A stretch of 51,500 nt of DNA from Chrysomallon squamiferum (GCA_012295275.1 CM022672.1:5902443-5953942), one strand, 5' to 3'. Shown: positions 24,243-35,028, numbered from the stretch's first letter. Numbers and translations: made by a program. Notes: generated from the letters alone by a model not told the origin.

Positions 24243-24532
24243 ATTAACCAGTGAAATTTAATTAAATTTAACAAAGTTTTCCAGCTGTTTAAGTTTTAAA
24301 AACTCTTTGCAGACAAGACACGACAACAGGTGGAAAGAGTTAAAAAAAATAAACACTAATCATCGTTAATCAAGATAAAGATGTCAGTGTGATTTCAGTT
24401 CAAGCAAAAAATAATAATAATAATAATAAAGCATCCTGCAGATGTTACAGATGTTTTATTAGTTTTAATCTGGATAAAAAGAAAAACAAATAACTCAAGA
24501 AAGTAAAATTTAAAAAAAGGTTACTACGTTAA

Positions 24533-24564
<32 letters not shown>

Positions 24565-24795
24565 AAGTAAGCAACAAATAAATAAATAAGTGAATATACA
24601 AACAAAACAAACAAATAACTAATTAACTAACTAAATGAATGAATGAATTAATAAATAAAATAAATAATAAATAATGATAACCTTTGCAAATGCAGCTACT
24701 TCTGGAAGAAGACATATTGGTACATTTTTGCTTAACACAACAAGCAATAAATGTATTTTTATTCTGCTGTTTTCTGGCCTGGAATGATGACAGAA

Positions 24796-24931
24796 CAGAA
24801 CATGTTTCTCGTGTTGGCTACAACAACGACAGGGACGTTATCGCTGTTCTTGATACTGCAGATTTTACTCCTCAAACTTCGGACGGTTTCAAAAGAGTTT
24901 TCATCCAATTAGAGTAGATACCCGCCACATA
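24796..24931 (-). pseudogene. Inverted fragment of the Ras-like GTPase gene, copy B
   Basis: The core at 24813-24909 is the counterpart of 15357-15453 and carries the same differences from the intact gene. The fragment therefore existed before the large duplication. An ORF crosses it on the plus strand, but that is the antisense frame of the GTPase and has no independent support. Confidence 0.88.
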
Positions 24932-25506
24932 AAAGGGAACGATGAATTAGAAATTGATTTTTTCATCAGTTTTGTCTACGATCAAAACACGTTATATTTG
25001 TAATGTTTTCCGCTGAAGAAACACTTTGACAACAATTTCATTTTTCCAACGTTTAGGGTTTTCACATGCTAGACATTTTTTAATTTAAAAAAAGAATAAA
25101 AAAAAAAAAAAAAAAGAAAAACAAAAATCAAACAAAAAACAAATAAACAAACAAACAAGCAAACAAAAAACACAAAGAACAACAAAAAATAAAAAATAAA
25201 AAAAATAAATAAATAAAAAATTAAACAAAGCAACAACAACAAAACAGAACAAAATAAATACATAACAATTATCTATATCCCAGTAAGATATATAAAATGT
25301 GAAAAGTTTTATTTTAGTGTCAGTTGTCATGGTTTGGTCGTTACTTTGATCTGAGAAGCTTTAAGCCACTGAGCCTTTGCAGATAATGCTGATATAAAGT
25401 TATATAATAACTGTATGGACAGAAAAAAACTAAAATGTCGACATTTATCTAAAATCGTGTAAACATTAGACTCACATAAAATGAAACCTGCCAATTACCT
25501 GTTTAA

Positions 25507-25721
25507 GCAAGATGGTTGTTAAAAAAATAAATAAATAAATAAATAAATAAATAAAAAGAGACACTGTGTCCGATAATTCATCACACGAAGTCATAAATGG
25601 ATCGTAATAATCTGCAGTTCGAATGTGTGTCAAGGCTGAGGTTACGACTGAATGCCCAGAGGCTCTTGCGCAGTTGATGCGACAGCTGAGCAGGTGTTCA
25701 TTCTCATTATCGTTACGCGCG
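25507..25721. other. Right flank of the duplication, (AAAT)n then unique sequence
   Basis: Begins with about eight AAAT units (25522-25554). It continues with sequence of more balanced composition (TTGATGCGACAGCTGAGCAG) that leads directly into the 39-bp array. No gene recognised. Confidence 0.6.
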
Positions 25722-26031
25722 GTGATAGTCCGTGACAGAACCTCAACTGATTGCAAGACGGTGATAGTCCGTGACAGAACCTCAACTGATTGCAAGACGG
25801 TGATAGTCCGTGACAGAACCTCAACTGATTGCAAGACGGTGTAACTCCGTGACAGAACCTCAACTGATTGCAAGACGGTGTAACTCCGTGACAGAACGCA
25901 ACTGATTGCAAGACGGTGTAACTCCGTGACAGAACCTCAACTGATTGCAAGACGGTGTTACTCCGTGACAGAATCTCAACTGATTGCAAGACGGTGTTAC
26001 TCCGTGACAGAACGCAACTGATTGCAAGACG
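25722..26031. repeat. 39-bp minisatellite, eight units
   Basis: Units start at 25722, 25761, 25800, 25839, 25878, 25916, 25955 and 25994. Six are 39 bp and two (fifth and eighth) are 38 bp. The conserved core is CCGTGACAGAAC followed by CTCAACTGATTGCAAGACG. The first three units begin GTGATAGT, the next three GTGTAACT and the last two GTGTTACT. This is a clear gradient of variants along the array. Because 39 is divisible by three, 13-residue repeat ORFs appear in several frames. None has coding support. Confidence 0.97.
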
Positions 26032-26081
26032 CTGTATTACGTAAAACATTCTTTCCATTTTTTCTTACGATTATTATCACG

Positions 26082-26245
26082 TAAAAAAAAAAAAAAAAAA
26101 AATGATAATAAAAATAATAATAATAATAATAATAAAAAAATATTAATAATACAAATTAAAAAAAAAATAATAATAATAAAAATAAAAATAATAATAATAA
26201 ATATTATAATAATGAAAAAGAAGGAATAATAATGATAAAAACTAA

Positions 26246-26294
<49 letters not shown>

Positions 26295-26325
26295 TGAATA
26301 AAAAAAAATACAAAATAAATTTAAC
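26082..26325. repeat. A-rich and (AAT)n tract
   Basis: Poly(A) at 26083-26102 followed by several (AAT)n blocks, the longest at about 26247-26290. Confidence 0.95.
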
Positions 26326-26894
26326 GGCATTAAAATAAATGGTTTTTGCGGTTGTATCATTATGTTTCTTGCAAATTATCTATGCATAATCACTTCTTTA
26401 AAAAATAATTCTTCATTCGCTTTTGAATATGTATATAAGCGTGAACACGGAAGTAACTGATTTAATATCTCTATGGAATTTTTTATTTTTTTTATCACTT
26501 GGCCTTTTCAGCATCAAGGAAGAGATAAATCGAAGAAATCCTCTTATGTTAGTGCTAGAGTTAATATATTTCTGACATCACCGAAAGAACTGCACTTTTA
26601 AGGAAACGCACCTTATCTTTTTGAAGAAGCCAGATTTGGTAATTTCCTTGTTTCATATCATTTCCAACTGCAAACAAGTTGAGGAGACGTTAAGAAAAAA
26701 ACTTCTTTCTTCTTTCACTAAACTTGAATAGTTTTAACAAAAAATAAAATAAAAAATCACTGAAAGACTTGGAGATTCGTAACAATAAATTTTTGACAGT
26801 CTGTCATATACTGATAAATATAAATATTACATAATATCTATAAAACGAACAGAATACACAGAAATCTAATAATAAACAGAACATGTACTAAGTA
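26326..26894. other. AT-rich spacer, no gene seen
   Basis: Unstructured sequence between the (AAT)n tract and the hAT MITE. ORFs are short and have no domains. Confidence 0.5.
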
Positions 26895-27201
26895 CACTAG
26901 ATCACAGGTTTTCAATATGGGGATCGCCAGCCTTTTTCTGGGGGTCGCGAGATCGTTCTTGAGCGAGGTTATGTTTTAACTTTTTTCAACTTGACTTGGA
27001 AGGAGGAATAAATAAAAACATGTAGATTGGTTTGGGACCCTTCATAATGAATATAAATTCCTTTTGTACTGTCTTTCATTGATGAAAATATGGTAACCCT
27101 AGATATTGCTGAATCAAAAATTTTAAAGGGGGTCATCGGTCATATTGAGTTGCCCATAAGGGGTCGCGGTATGAAAAATGTTGAAAACCAGTGCACTAGA
27201 T
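26895..27201. mobile_element. Non-autonomous hAT-type MITE with intact 8-bp target duplication
   Basis: The element spans 26903-27193 (291 bp). Its left end CACAGGTTTTCAA and right end TTGAAAACCAGTG are inverted repeats of 13 bp with one mismatch. It is flanked by a perfect 8-bp direct repeat CACTAGAT (26895-26902 and 27194-27201), the length made by hAT transposases. Subterminal GGGGGTCGCGAG and GGGGTCGCGG are typical of hAT (Charlie-like) non-autonomous elements. No transposase is encoded. The perfect target duplication suggests a fairly recent insertion. An ORF at 27090-27314 runs across the right end and is incidental. Confidence 0.92.
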
Positions 27202-29261
27202 ATTTAGTTATAAAAAGTACTAAATGTCCTAGAGATGTAATTATAAACATAAAACGTTCTGAATGCACACATTCAGTTATAAATATAAAAGTACTAAATA
27301 AGCTAAACATGTAATTATAAATATACAGGTACTAAATGCACAAGAGATGTAAGTCTACAGACAAGCAATAATAAACATTTTAACCATAATCATGAATTAT
27401 GCATAAACCTCAGTACGTCTTGTATTTGTCATTTAGAGACATAATATAATAACGAACAAAAGACGCGGTGAATAGCATAGCAACGTAACGATAAATGGTG
27501 GAGATAAAGCTGATGAGTTGTATGTGTTTTATCTGATGCTTTGTGATACCAGATACCATCATTTTGTCACGGTATAACAGTAAAATAGTAACAGGCGTAG
27601 TGATCTGTGCGTCACGTGTATTGTTTACCTTTCAGAAATTTTCCTACTTTTCAAGACCTAAACCTTTGATTGTTAATCAAAAGTATTTGGTTTCAAGATT
27701 CTAAATGACGTCAGTTAATTCTTACCGTCTCATTTATACTGTGCAAAAAAACAACAACCAAAAACGAACGAAAACAGGCGATGTTAAAATCGCTGCTTAT
27801 CGTTATAATACGTGCTAGACACGTATTCTTTAAACTGATGCAACCGATATTATAAATTCCACAGAAAGAAGTATCAAAGCCAGTTTAATGTGGGTGATTT
27901 GAGAGGTTTAATATTTACTATTTCTGGATACGTCGAATCCGTGAAATTATGTGATACATGTTGACGTCAGAGCTGATGGGAAAACAATATGAGTGTAGAA
28001 GAATTTTCACTTTATCAGAAACTTAGGAGATTTGTAAATAAATTTTAACTTTTGCATAATGAAATAATGGAAATTATTTTTCAGCCGTGGAATTGTCTTA
28101 ATGCTTTTTTAACTTGTCAAAATACATTAAACGGAGATACATTACTTATTATTTAGCTGTTTTGAAATCGATATCGTTCATTACGTAAACCTGACAATCG
28201 ATTGACTAAATAAACAAGAATACAAATTACACATGCACCATAATCAAAACCGAATTGACACTGCTGATGCAATGATTAAAAATTTCTGTTCGCAAGCGGA
28301 CTTAAGTAAAACACCGGCGACTGTGGAGGTGTAGAATTAATGGAGGAATATGAAACGACAGCAAAATAACTGTTGAAGTATGGACACACTCTGTCCTTTT
28401 CAAAGAACTTCAGTTTCCGCCGGTAACATCAAGATCACGATTGGATACGAAATGAGATATGGGTATGTAATTAAAAAAAAAAAAAATACTCTACGTATTT
28501 TATTACGCACGTCGTTCTTTGCGTTTTAGTGATGAAGAGATTTTATTTCTTAAAAAAAATAATGATTAAATAATCTAAATAACGAGCAAAAAAAACAACA
28601 ACACTGCTGTAAGGAGGAACATAGCTGTGTTACATCCGTAACAATCAATAAAGTTTAAAAACTTATACATCAGCTTAGCATTTATTAAACAGGGTCCTTC
28701 ATCAGTAATTAACGTTCATTATCTTGTGTCTTAAGGACAACTTATGTAATCAACAGGATGCAGTTATGTTATTTATAGCTGCAGACGTCACTGATAAGTG
28801 TGCATGATGACTTTGTTTATAACGTGCATCATTTCTCTCTATTGGTCCATCATGCGTCTTCATTTTTTTTTTCTTCTTTCTCTGTTTCTCGCTTTCTTCA
28901 GTTAAACTGAATCCACACAAAGTTTCTAAGTTCAAACTGATCCATTATAACGAGTGTTGTTGAGTTAGACTGTGTTTTCCTGATGCTTTGTCATACGAAA
29001 TGCCATCTGCTGTATTAGAATACAATTACTGATGTTGTACAATTAAAAATGTTTATCCTGCTATTTTGAGATAAGAAATACGATAGCTATATAATTAATA
29101 AGACTGTAGATTTAAATGCTTTTTTCTCGATGTCTTGAAATAAGATAGTTATATTATTCAATATAATCAGCAGGGTTATTGAGTTTTCCCTGATGTTTTG
29201 TGATGTGAGATGCGACAGGTGGATTAAATTAAAATTAATTAATTAAGTTACAGGATTGTGG
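27202..29261. other. About 2 kb of spacer, no gene seen
   Basis: 27202-27370 shows a loose repeat of TTATAAATATAAAAGTACTAAAT and AGATGTAATTATAAACAT-like strings. The remainder has few microsatellites and no ORF longer than about 60 codons with any domain. It could hold intronic or regulatory sequence. Confidence 0.5.
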
Positions 29262-29659
29262 AGCAAAATGTCAATGATTAAAATGTCAACGGGCAAAATT
29301 TCACTTGTCAGAATGTCAATTTTCAGACAGCTTATTTCTCAAGTAAATTAGCAAATTTATATTATACAAATTCTTCTACTTAGATAACGTTACACATATA
29401 TACAAACATACTCACAACATACATTAACACTCATATCTATTCAAAGAAGATTCAGTAACAATTATTATACATTAGGCATCTCCATGAGGTTTAAAATATA
29501 ATATTTATAATTTGGACCTTTAAAAGATAGATTTTGTTTTTGTTTCTTTTATATAAACCTAAAATGACATTTTGACCAAGGTCACATAATAATGATTAAC
29601 ATTTTGTCCGTTGACATTGTATCATGTAACATACTGACAGTTGACATTATGCAAAACAG

Positions 29660-29660
<1 letters not shown>
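29262..29660. mobile_element. Foldback/MITE-like element with repeated ATGTCAA motifs
   Basis: The left arm (29262-29332) has ATGTCAA three times and the right arm (29561-29660) has TTGACAT twice, in opposite orientation. The best-paired stretch is AATGTCAACGGGCAAAAT (29282-29299) against ATTTTGTCCGTTGACATT (29601-29618), 17 of 18 complementary. The outer ends GCAAAATGTCAA and TTGACATTATGC also pair. About 230 bp of AT-rich sequence lies between the arms, with no ORF. I did not find a clean target-site duplication, so the exact ends are uncertain. Confidence 0.65.

Positions 29661-29661
<1 letters not shown>

Positions 29662-29698
<37 letters not shown>
29662..29698. repeat. (GT)n microsatellite
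   Basis: About 18 GT units directly after the foldback element. Confidence 0.97.
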
Positions 29699-29701
<3 letters not shown>

Positions 29702-29934
29702 ATAAAACAAAATATCTTCTTCAAATCATGTTTACGTTTATCATCCGTTCTGGGCAATCTTGTAGCTCAGGTCTACCCCTTATTAACAGAGATTTTACTC
29801 AAGTCATCGGAGATTTTGCAGAATATTTTTTTCTGCAGTTTGTTGTTCTATTGATATTGCAGATACAAAACAGATCATGTGAATATCTCTAAGCTCTCTT
29901 TCACTTGTCATATCAACCTATTTTCCCTTCACAC

Positions 29935-29943
29935 ACGCAGACA

Positions 29944-29988
<45 letters not shown>

Positions 29989-30014
29989 ACGCACGCACAC
30001 ACAGAGACACACAC
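29935..30014. repeat. (CA)n microsatellite
   Basis: A pure run at about 29949-29982 with imperfect CA-rich flanks. Together with (GT)n 250 bp upstream it forms another inverted dinucleotide pair. Confidence 0.95.
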
Positions 30015-30545
30015 AAACTTGTCCGAGTTTCTGGGCTTCAGCAAAGTTGGGAATACGAAAATGGGTCCTCGTTTGTAATTTCTTTAATTTCTTTAATTTG
30101 CGTACAGTTATTATTTCATCATATTTTTTTAAATCGTGGATTAACTGCCACTGCGGTATTGCTTCAGACTGAATAGTGATGTAAGGATTTTGTTGAACTC
30201 GTTTCTCGATCCTAATCACCCAAATCGTACACATCTCCTCGATTCACAAAAGAAATGCAGCTAAAAGCGAAAACCGAGTTCAAACTCGGTACACGAAACG
30301 AGAGTATTGTTGTTGTTGCTGTTGTTGTTTTGTGACACGAATAACCGGATTGTTATTAAGGTGTCAACGTCATGGACATTGCCAATGCAAATGAAATGTA
30401 GTAGGTTCATTTCTGAGTGGCAGTCCTCTTATTTCGACGTCAATCGGTCTGCGTCTGCTATGAAAGACGGCTGGATGTCATAAATATCAGGTTATAAATA
30501 GTGTTGCAACTAATCAGTTTTATGTCCATTAGTACGGATCATTTA
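30015..30545. other. Spacer, no gene seen
   Basis: Contains a perfect short palindrome ACCGAGTT/AACTCGGT near 30273-30290 and a (GTT)n stretch near 30308-30328. Confidence 0.5.
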
Positions 30546-30597
30546 GTGGTCTATTATTAGCTAATATTTAGTGGTCTATTATTAGCTAATATTTTAG
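30546..30597. repeat. 25-bp direct repeat, two units
   Basis: TTTAGTGGTCTATTATTAGC followed by TAATA occurs twice in a row. The ATTAGCTAA motif is shared with the 32-bp satellite that begins 80 bp later. Confidence 0.9.
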
Positions 30598-30676
30598 TTG
30601 TCAAGAACCTTCAGGTCAGTTAAGGGGTTGTACTGTTAACGTGGTCAGTTTCTTTATTATATGGTCGGCCAGTGTG

Positions 30677-31145
30677 TACCCGTCGACTTTAAATAATTAG
30701 CTAACTTGTACCCGTCGACTTTAAATAATTAGCTAACTTGTACCCATCGACTTTAAATAATTAGCTAACTTGTACAAATCAGATTTAAATAATTAGCTAA
30801 CTTGTTCAAGCTAGATTTAAATAATTAGCTAACTTGTACAAGTCAGATTTAAATAATTAGCTAACTTGTTCAAGCTAGATTTAAATAATTAGCTAACGTG
30901 TACCCGTCGACTTTAAATAATTAGCTAACTTGTACCCGTCGACTTTAAATAATTAGCTAACTTGTACAAGTTGACTTTAAATAATTAGCTAACTTGTACC
31001 CGTCGACTTTAAATAATTAGCTAACTTGTACAAATCAGATTTAAATAATTAGCTAACTTGTACAAGTCAGATTTAAATAATTAGCTAACTTGTACAAGTC
31101 AGATTTAAATAATTAGCTAACTTGTACTGATTAACATTAAATAAT
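30677..31145. repeat. 32-bp satellite, 14 units plus a partial one
   Basis: The constant part is TTTAAATAATTAGCTAACTTG. The variable 11 bases come in three classes: TACCCGTCGAC (A), TACAAGTCAGA or TACAAATCAGA (B) and TTCAAGCTAGA (C). The order is A A A B C B C A A A-like A B B B, followed by a degenerate partial unit from 31125. Unit length is constant at 32 bp. Confidence 0.97.
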
Positions 31146-31407
31146 TAATTATCAGCTATTTTGACCAATCTAGCTAAATTTAATAACGAGGAAACGTGTA
31201 TTGGGCAGACAGTTTGTAATGGTAAGAGTAGTTTTGTTTCTGTCTTGTTCTTGTATATAATATATACAGTGTCTGCTAGTGAAGCTGACCTGTAGAATGA
31301 AGAAAAAATAACAAAATCTAATTTGTCGTAGTGAAATAACTAAATCTGTTCGCAATATAACTAAATAAATAACTAATTAAATAAAAATAAATTGAAATGA
31401 AATGAAA

Positions 31408-31447
<40 letters not shown>

Positions 31448-31487
31448 GCCCCAAAAACTTAGAGAGACCAAATGAAATTAAACAAAT
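31146..31487. other. AT-rich spacer with poly(A)
   Basis: Poly(A) of about 32 bases at 31415-31446. No gene seen. Confidence 0.6.
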
Positions 31488-31646
31488 GCAAGCACATTGC
31501 CTTCAGTTTCAATTATATAATTTTTTTCTGTTAATTTCACACTGTTTTTGTAAAGGTTAGATTTATAGTTTCTACGACAACAATAAAATATACTGTTGTT
31601 TTAATGTATTTTGAAGTTTGTTGTTGTAAGTAATACTGAGAGAAAG

Positions 31647-31739
<93 letters not shown>
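31488..31739. repeat. Third copy of the microsatellite-associated element, with (GATA)n(GA)n
   Basis: ACATTGCCTTCAGTTTCAAT, TGTAAAGGTTAGATTTATAG and AAAATATACTGTTGTTTTAAT parallel 14550-14670 in the same order. The tail is about eight GATA units (31648-31680) and about 30 GA units (31680-31739). It lies outside the large duplication, so the similarity is independent of it. Confidence 0.65.
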
Positions 31740-31743
<4 letters not shown>

Positions 31744-31792
31744 CAATTAATGAATAAAATTTAAGAACAAGAAATGTGTAAGAAATAGATAG

Positions 31793-31794
31793 AC

Positions 31795-31826
<32 letters not shown>
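31793..31826. repeat. (AC)n microsatellite
   Basis: About 15 AC units with one interruption. Confidence 0.95.
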
Positions 31827-31827
<1 letters not shown>

Positions 31828-32054
31828 TACATACATATACATTTTTGTTTTTATTATAATTGTCGTTGTCGACGTTGTTATTATTGTTGCTGCTGTTACT
31901 GTTGTTGACAATTGTTGTTATAATTAATTTTTAAAGCATTTTCACACATTTGATTATTCTCATTGTTGTGGAATATTAAATCGACAAATATAAGAATATG
32001 TTGAACGTTCTGGTATTTCTAAGATATCAAATAGTATAGAAATATCTAAGATAT

Positions 32055-32058
<4 letters not shown>

Positions 32059-32104
<46 letters not shown>

Positions 32105-32335
32105 GAAAAGAAGAAACAACAAACAACAACAACAACAACAAAACAAACAAAAACAACCTTAAAATCAGTAACAATAATAAACAAACAAAAACCCACAACA
32201 ACAAAAAACAAACAAAACAAACAACAACAATAGCCAGCAACATCTGCATCTTCTAAACATTTTAGAATCGATTCCTATAATCTTTCATTGTCGTCTGTTT
32301 TGTTTATTTTTTTTTTTTTTTATTATTATTTTTTT

Positions 32336-32384
<49 letters not shown>
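32059..32384. repeat. Two (TA)n tracts with A- and T-rich sequence between
   Basis: (TA)n at 32059-32100 and 32338-32384. Between them are (ACA)n-rich sequence (32117-32230) and a poly(T) run (about 32308-32321). Confidence 0.95.
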
Positions 32385-32386
<2 letters not shown>

Positions 32387-32550
32387 CATGTAAGCAGTAA
32401 CAGAATTTAGGGCAGATAGCAGAAACTGTTCGCATGTCATATATATCTGAACAAATCATTTCAAGGGCTGATATCAAAGGCATAATTATTTGAACAATTC
32501 TTTTGCGGAATCATATTGAAAACTGTCCACAGCCCTTGTACAAATAACGA

Positions 32551-32645
32551 AAAAAAGAAGAAGAAGAAGAAGAAGAAGAAGAAGAAGACAAGACAGAAGA
32601 TGATGATGATGAAAAAGAAGATAAATGAAGAAGAAGAAGAAAAAG
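32551..32645. repeat. (GAA)n and (GAT)n purine-rich tract
   Basis: A run of GAA at 32556-32588, then a short GAT block and further GAA. It gives a Lys-rich ORF with no other support. Confidence 0.9.
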
Positions 32646-34005
32646 TTCTATTTAACCATGCTCTCTACATTATACAGTTATGTGGTGCTGTTCATAATGC
32701 TAAGAGAGGTAAAGATGAAACTAATTATAGTCACGTAGCTCGCTTCTCTTTCTCGATCAACAGCAAACTTCCTTTTATATGCAGATTCCAGTAAACAAGA
32801 AAACACACACCACGCACTCTCATAATGGATTGGCTGGGTCAGGCGATAATCAGAAGAGTTTAATGTAGAAGATGACAACTTCTCACTGAAACATAATACA
32901 ATAATTAGAACTTCTAACTTAGTGGTTTCATATATATATATATTTCTATAAAACCACTACGTTAAGTTAAAAAAAACCACACAACAACAACAAATAAAAA
33001 ACCAAAAAAAACAAAAAACCCAGCAACATTGGTGAGAGAATTCTTTATTTTTGTATTTTTTGAATCACGCTTGTAAATTAGAGAAATAAACATTCACCGT
33101 GTTGAAAGATCAGCTGTGTTATCCCATTCATATGTAATTCAAAGATTCTCTTGACAATAGCTGCAGTATGTTTTATAAAAACTGTGAAACAAATATGCTA
33201 TAGATGTCGCTGTGATTGACAGATGAAATTTTTTTGGTATGAACAATTGCATTAATTTTCCCACACATTCTCGTTTATCACTTTTCAGCTTTCTTTTTAT
33301 CGATTCTACAAGTTTAGTTTTTTTTTTTGGTAAAAGAAACGATTACTAATTGATTTAAACATAATTTATATAATTACGTATTCCAATAGGTTTCTTCTTT
33401 ATTTTATTGTTGTTTATTAATATTTAAAATAAAATTATTATTATTATTTCTTTTTAAATCTTTTTTCTTTTTCTTTTTCGTTTTTTCTATTATTATTTTT
33501 ATTTTCTTTGTGTTTATGTTCGTGAATTTAAACGAAATAAATATCTTGTTTTTGATTTTATATAATGTTTTTTCTTACGTTTTTACTTTATTTTTATTTT
33601 ATTGCAGCTTGAATATTCATCATAAAAAAACTAATAATTTTGAGAACATTAATGTAATACATGTTTGAAATATTCTTGTTATATATTTTTAAAAGATATA
33701 CTTTCAAGAAACTACAACATTAATTTTCACTTCGCTGGATGGAATTGATTTTAGAGTAATAATGAACATATAGTGACCTTTTTATTTTGCTTCGTCTTGT
33801 TTTCATTTATATTCTTAAATATAGTTTCCATCTCAACCTATCTTTTTCTAAATGTGTACAACTTACACAAGTGTATGTATATGTGTGTGTGTCTGTTTGT
33901 GTATTTATTTTTAATTTTTTAATTTTTTATATTTAATTTATTTAATTTCATTTTGTTTTCTCGATATCTGAACTGAAATCCAACAGACCACACTTTATAC
34001 ATATA

Positions 34006-34009
<4 letters not shown>
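32646..34009. other. AT-rich spacer, no gene seen
   Basis: Mostly T-rich and ATT-rich sequence from 33280 to 33960. Short ORFs only. Confidence 0.5.
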
Positions 34010-34101
<92 letters not shown>

Positions 34102-34144
34102 TTAAATAATGAAACAAGAGAGAAAACTGATAGTAACTGAAAAC

Positions 34145-34216
<72 letters not shown>
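34010..34216. repeat. Imperfect palindrome: (CT)n(TA)n then (GA)n
   Basis: (CT)n at 34010-34064, (TA)n at 34065-34098, about 48 bp of spacer and (GA)n at 34147-34216. The CT and GA arms are complementary over more than 50 bp, so single-stranded DNA or RNA could fold into a long hairpin. Confidence 0.95.
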
Positions 34217-34218
<2 letters not shown>

Positions 34219-34370
34219 TGTGTATAAGTTTTGAAAAAAAACACCATTTTAATTGCAACGAGGAATCTTTTAATGTGAATGTTTCTTGACGACAGAACGG
34301 TATCAAACGATCTGATTGGAATGGAATCGATACTGTATCAGCTTCACAAAAGGCTGCGTTTTACAACACA

Positions 34371-34405
34371 CCGCGTAAAGCCACGCCTCCATATATTTTG
34401 CCAAT
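34371..34405 (+). promoter_or_regulatory. Possible promoter elements upstream of the 34790 exon
   Basis: A local GC-rich patch contains CCACGCCTCC (34381-34390, GC-box/KLF-like). It is followed at once by ATATATTTT and CCAAT (34401-34405), about 385-400 bp before the start codon. The motifs are common individually and only the cluster is suggestive. Confidence 0.2.
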
Positions 34406-34789
34406 AACTAATGAAAATTTACCGTACTGTACAAAAAATCGAACTTCCAGCAGGAGAGAGTTTGTTAAGCGTAGAACTGAATTTCTTCACAGAATCAATC
34501 GAACTGTGTCTCTTGTTTTTTCAAGTCAGTTTTTTTTTTTTTTTTTTTTTGTATTCGATACAAAGAAAGGGGGCTAGAAAGGAGAACAAATATGCTACGT
34601 ATTTAACTTACAACTCTTGTAAGGCCTACATGAAAGGAAAAATAAAGTTCTCTACCAAACGGGATATTTTGTTTTTTTAACAGGAAGAACTTATTGCTGG
34701 ATGTGGATAAGTAAAAGTTTCACACCTTGTTTCAAAGACAGTGTATAGAAGAAGAGAGAAGAGTACTGCTTGTTTTAAAGATTTTAACT

Positions 34790-34930
34790 ATGAAATTAAC
34801 TTTTTCCTTTATGATGATTCTTGAAGTGATCGTTTCGTTGTCATTCTGTACGGGATACCATAGAACCCGGAATAAGTCGTTCCGAAATTACGTCATCAAG
34901 GCAAGATGCCAGGCTTGGTGCAACAAAAAG
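34790..34930 (+). CDS. Candidate first coding exon of a secreted protein (partial)
   Basis: Forty-seven codons start at ATG 34790 and end exactly at AAG|GTAATAATA, a plausible donor in phase 0 after 34930. Residues 1 to about 22 form a clear signal peptide: Lys2, a hydrophobic core to about residue 18, then SFCTG. The mature part is basic and ends in a short cysteine motif, ARCQAWCNKK. An ATG at 34727 is in frame but would place charged residues before the signal sequence, so the later start is preferred. The ARCxxxC arrangement just after a signal peptide recalls the start of the cysteine-rich domain of anosmin-1 (Kallmann protein). This rests on a handful of residues remembered from the family and is speculative. 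A long (CT)n tract begins about 25 bp into the presumed intron. The following exon was not found in the window. Confidence 0.45.
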
Positions 34931-34952
34931 GTAATAATAATTATAACAATCT

Positions 34953-34955
<3 letters not shown>

Positions 34956-35025
<70 letters not shown>
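34956..35025. repeat. (CT)n microsatellite just inside the presumed intron
   Basis: About 33 CT units beginning about 25 bp after the candidate donor at 34930. Confidence 0.97.

Positions 35026-35028
<3 letters not shown>

Noticed and set aside
25722-26031. CRISPR array
   Set aside because: Units abut with no variable spacers and the genome is eukaryotic. The same applies to the 32-bp array at 30677 and the array at 42998.
25472-26058. Proteins with 13-residue repeats from the 39-bp array
   Set aside because: Two 38-bp units shift the frame, several frames are open on both strands, and there is no signal peptide or known repeat family. Best explained as a non-coding minisatellite.
27505-27545. 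CTGATGAG string considered as a hammerhead ribozyme core
   Set aside because: No GAAA box or flanking helices could be paired nearby.
30273-30290. T-arm-like GAGTTCAAACTC, considered as part of a tRNA or tRNA-derived SINE
   Set aside because: No acceptor, D or anticodon stems can be drawn upstream, and the paired stem does not leave a proper seven-base T loop.
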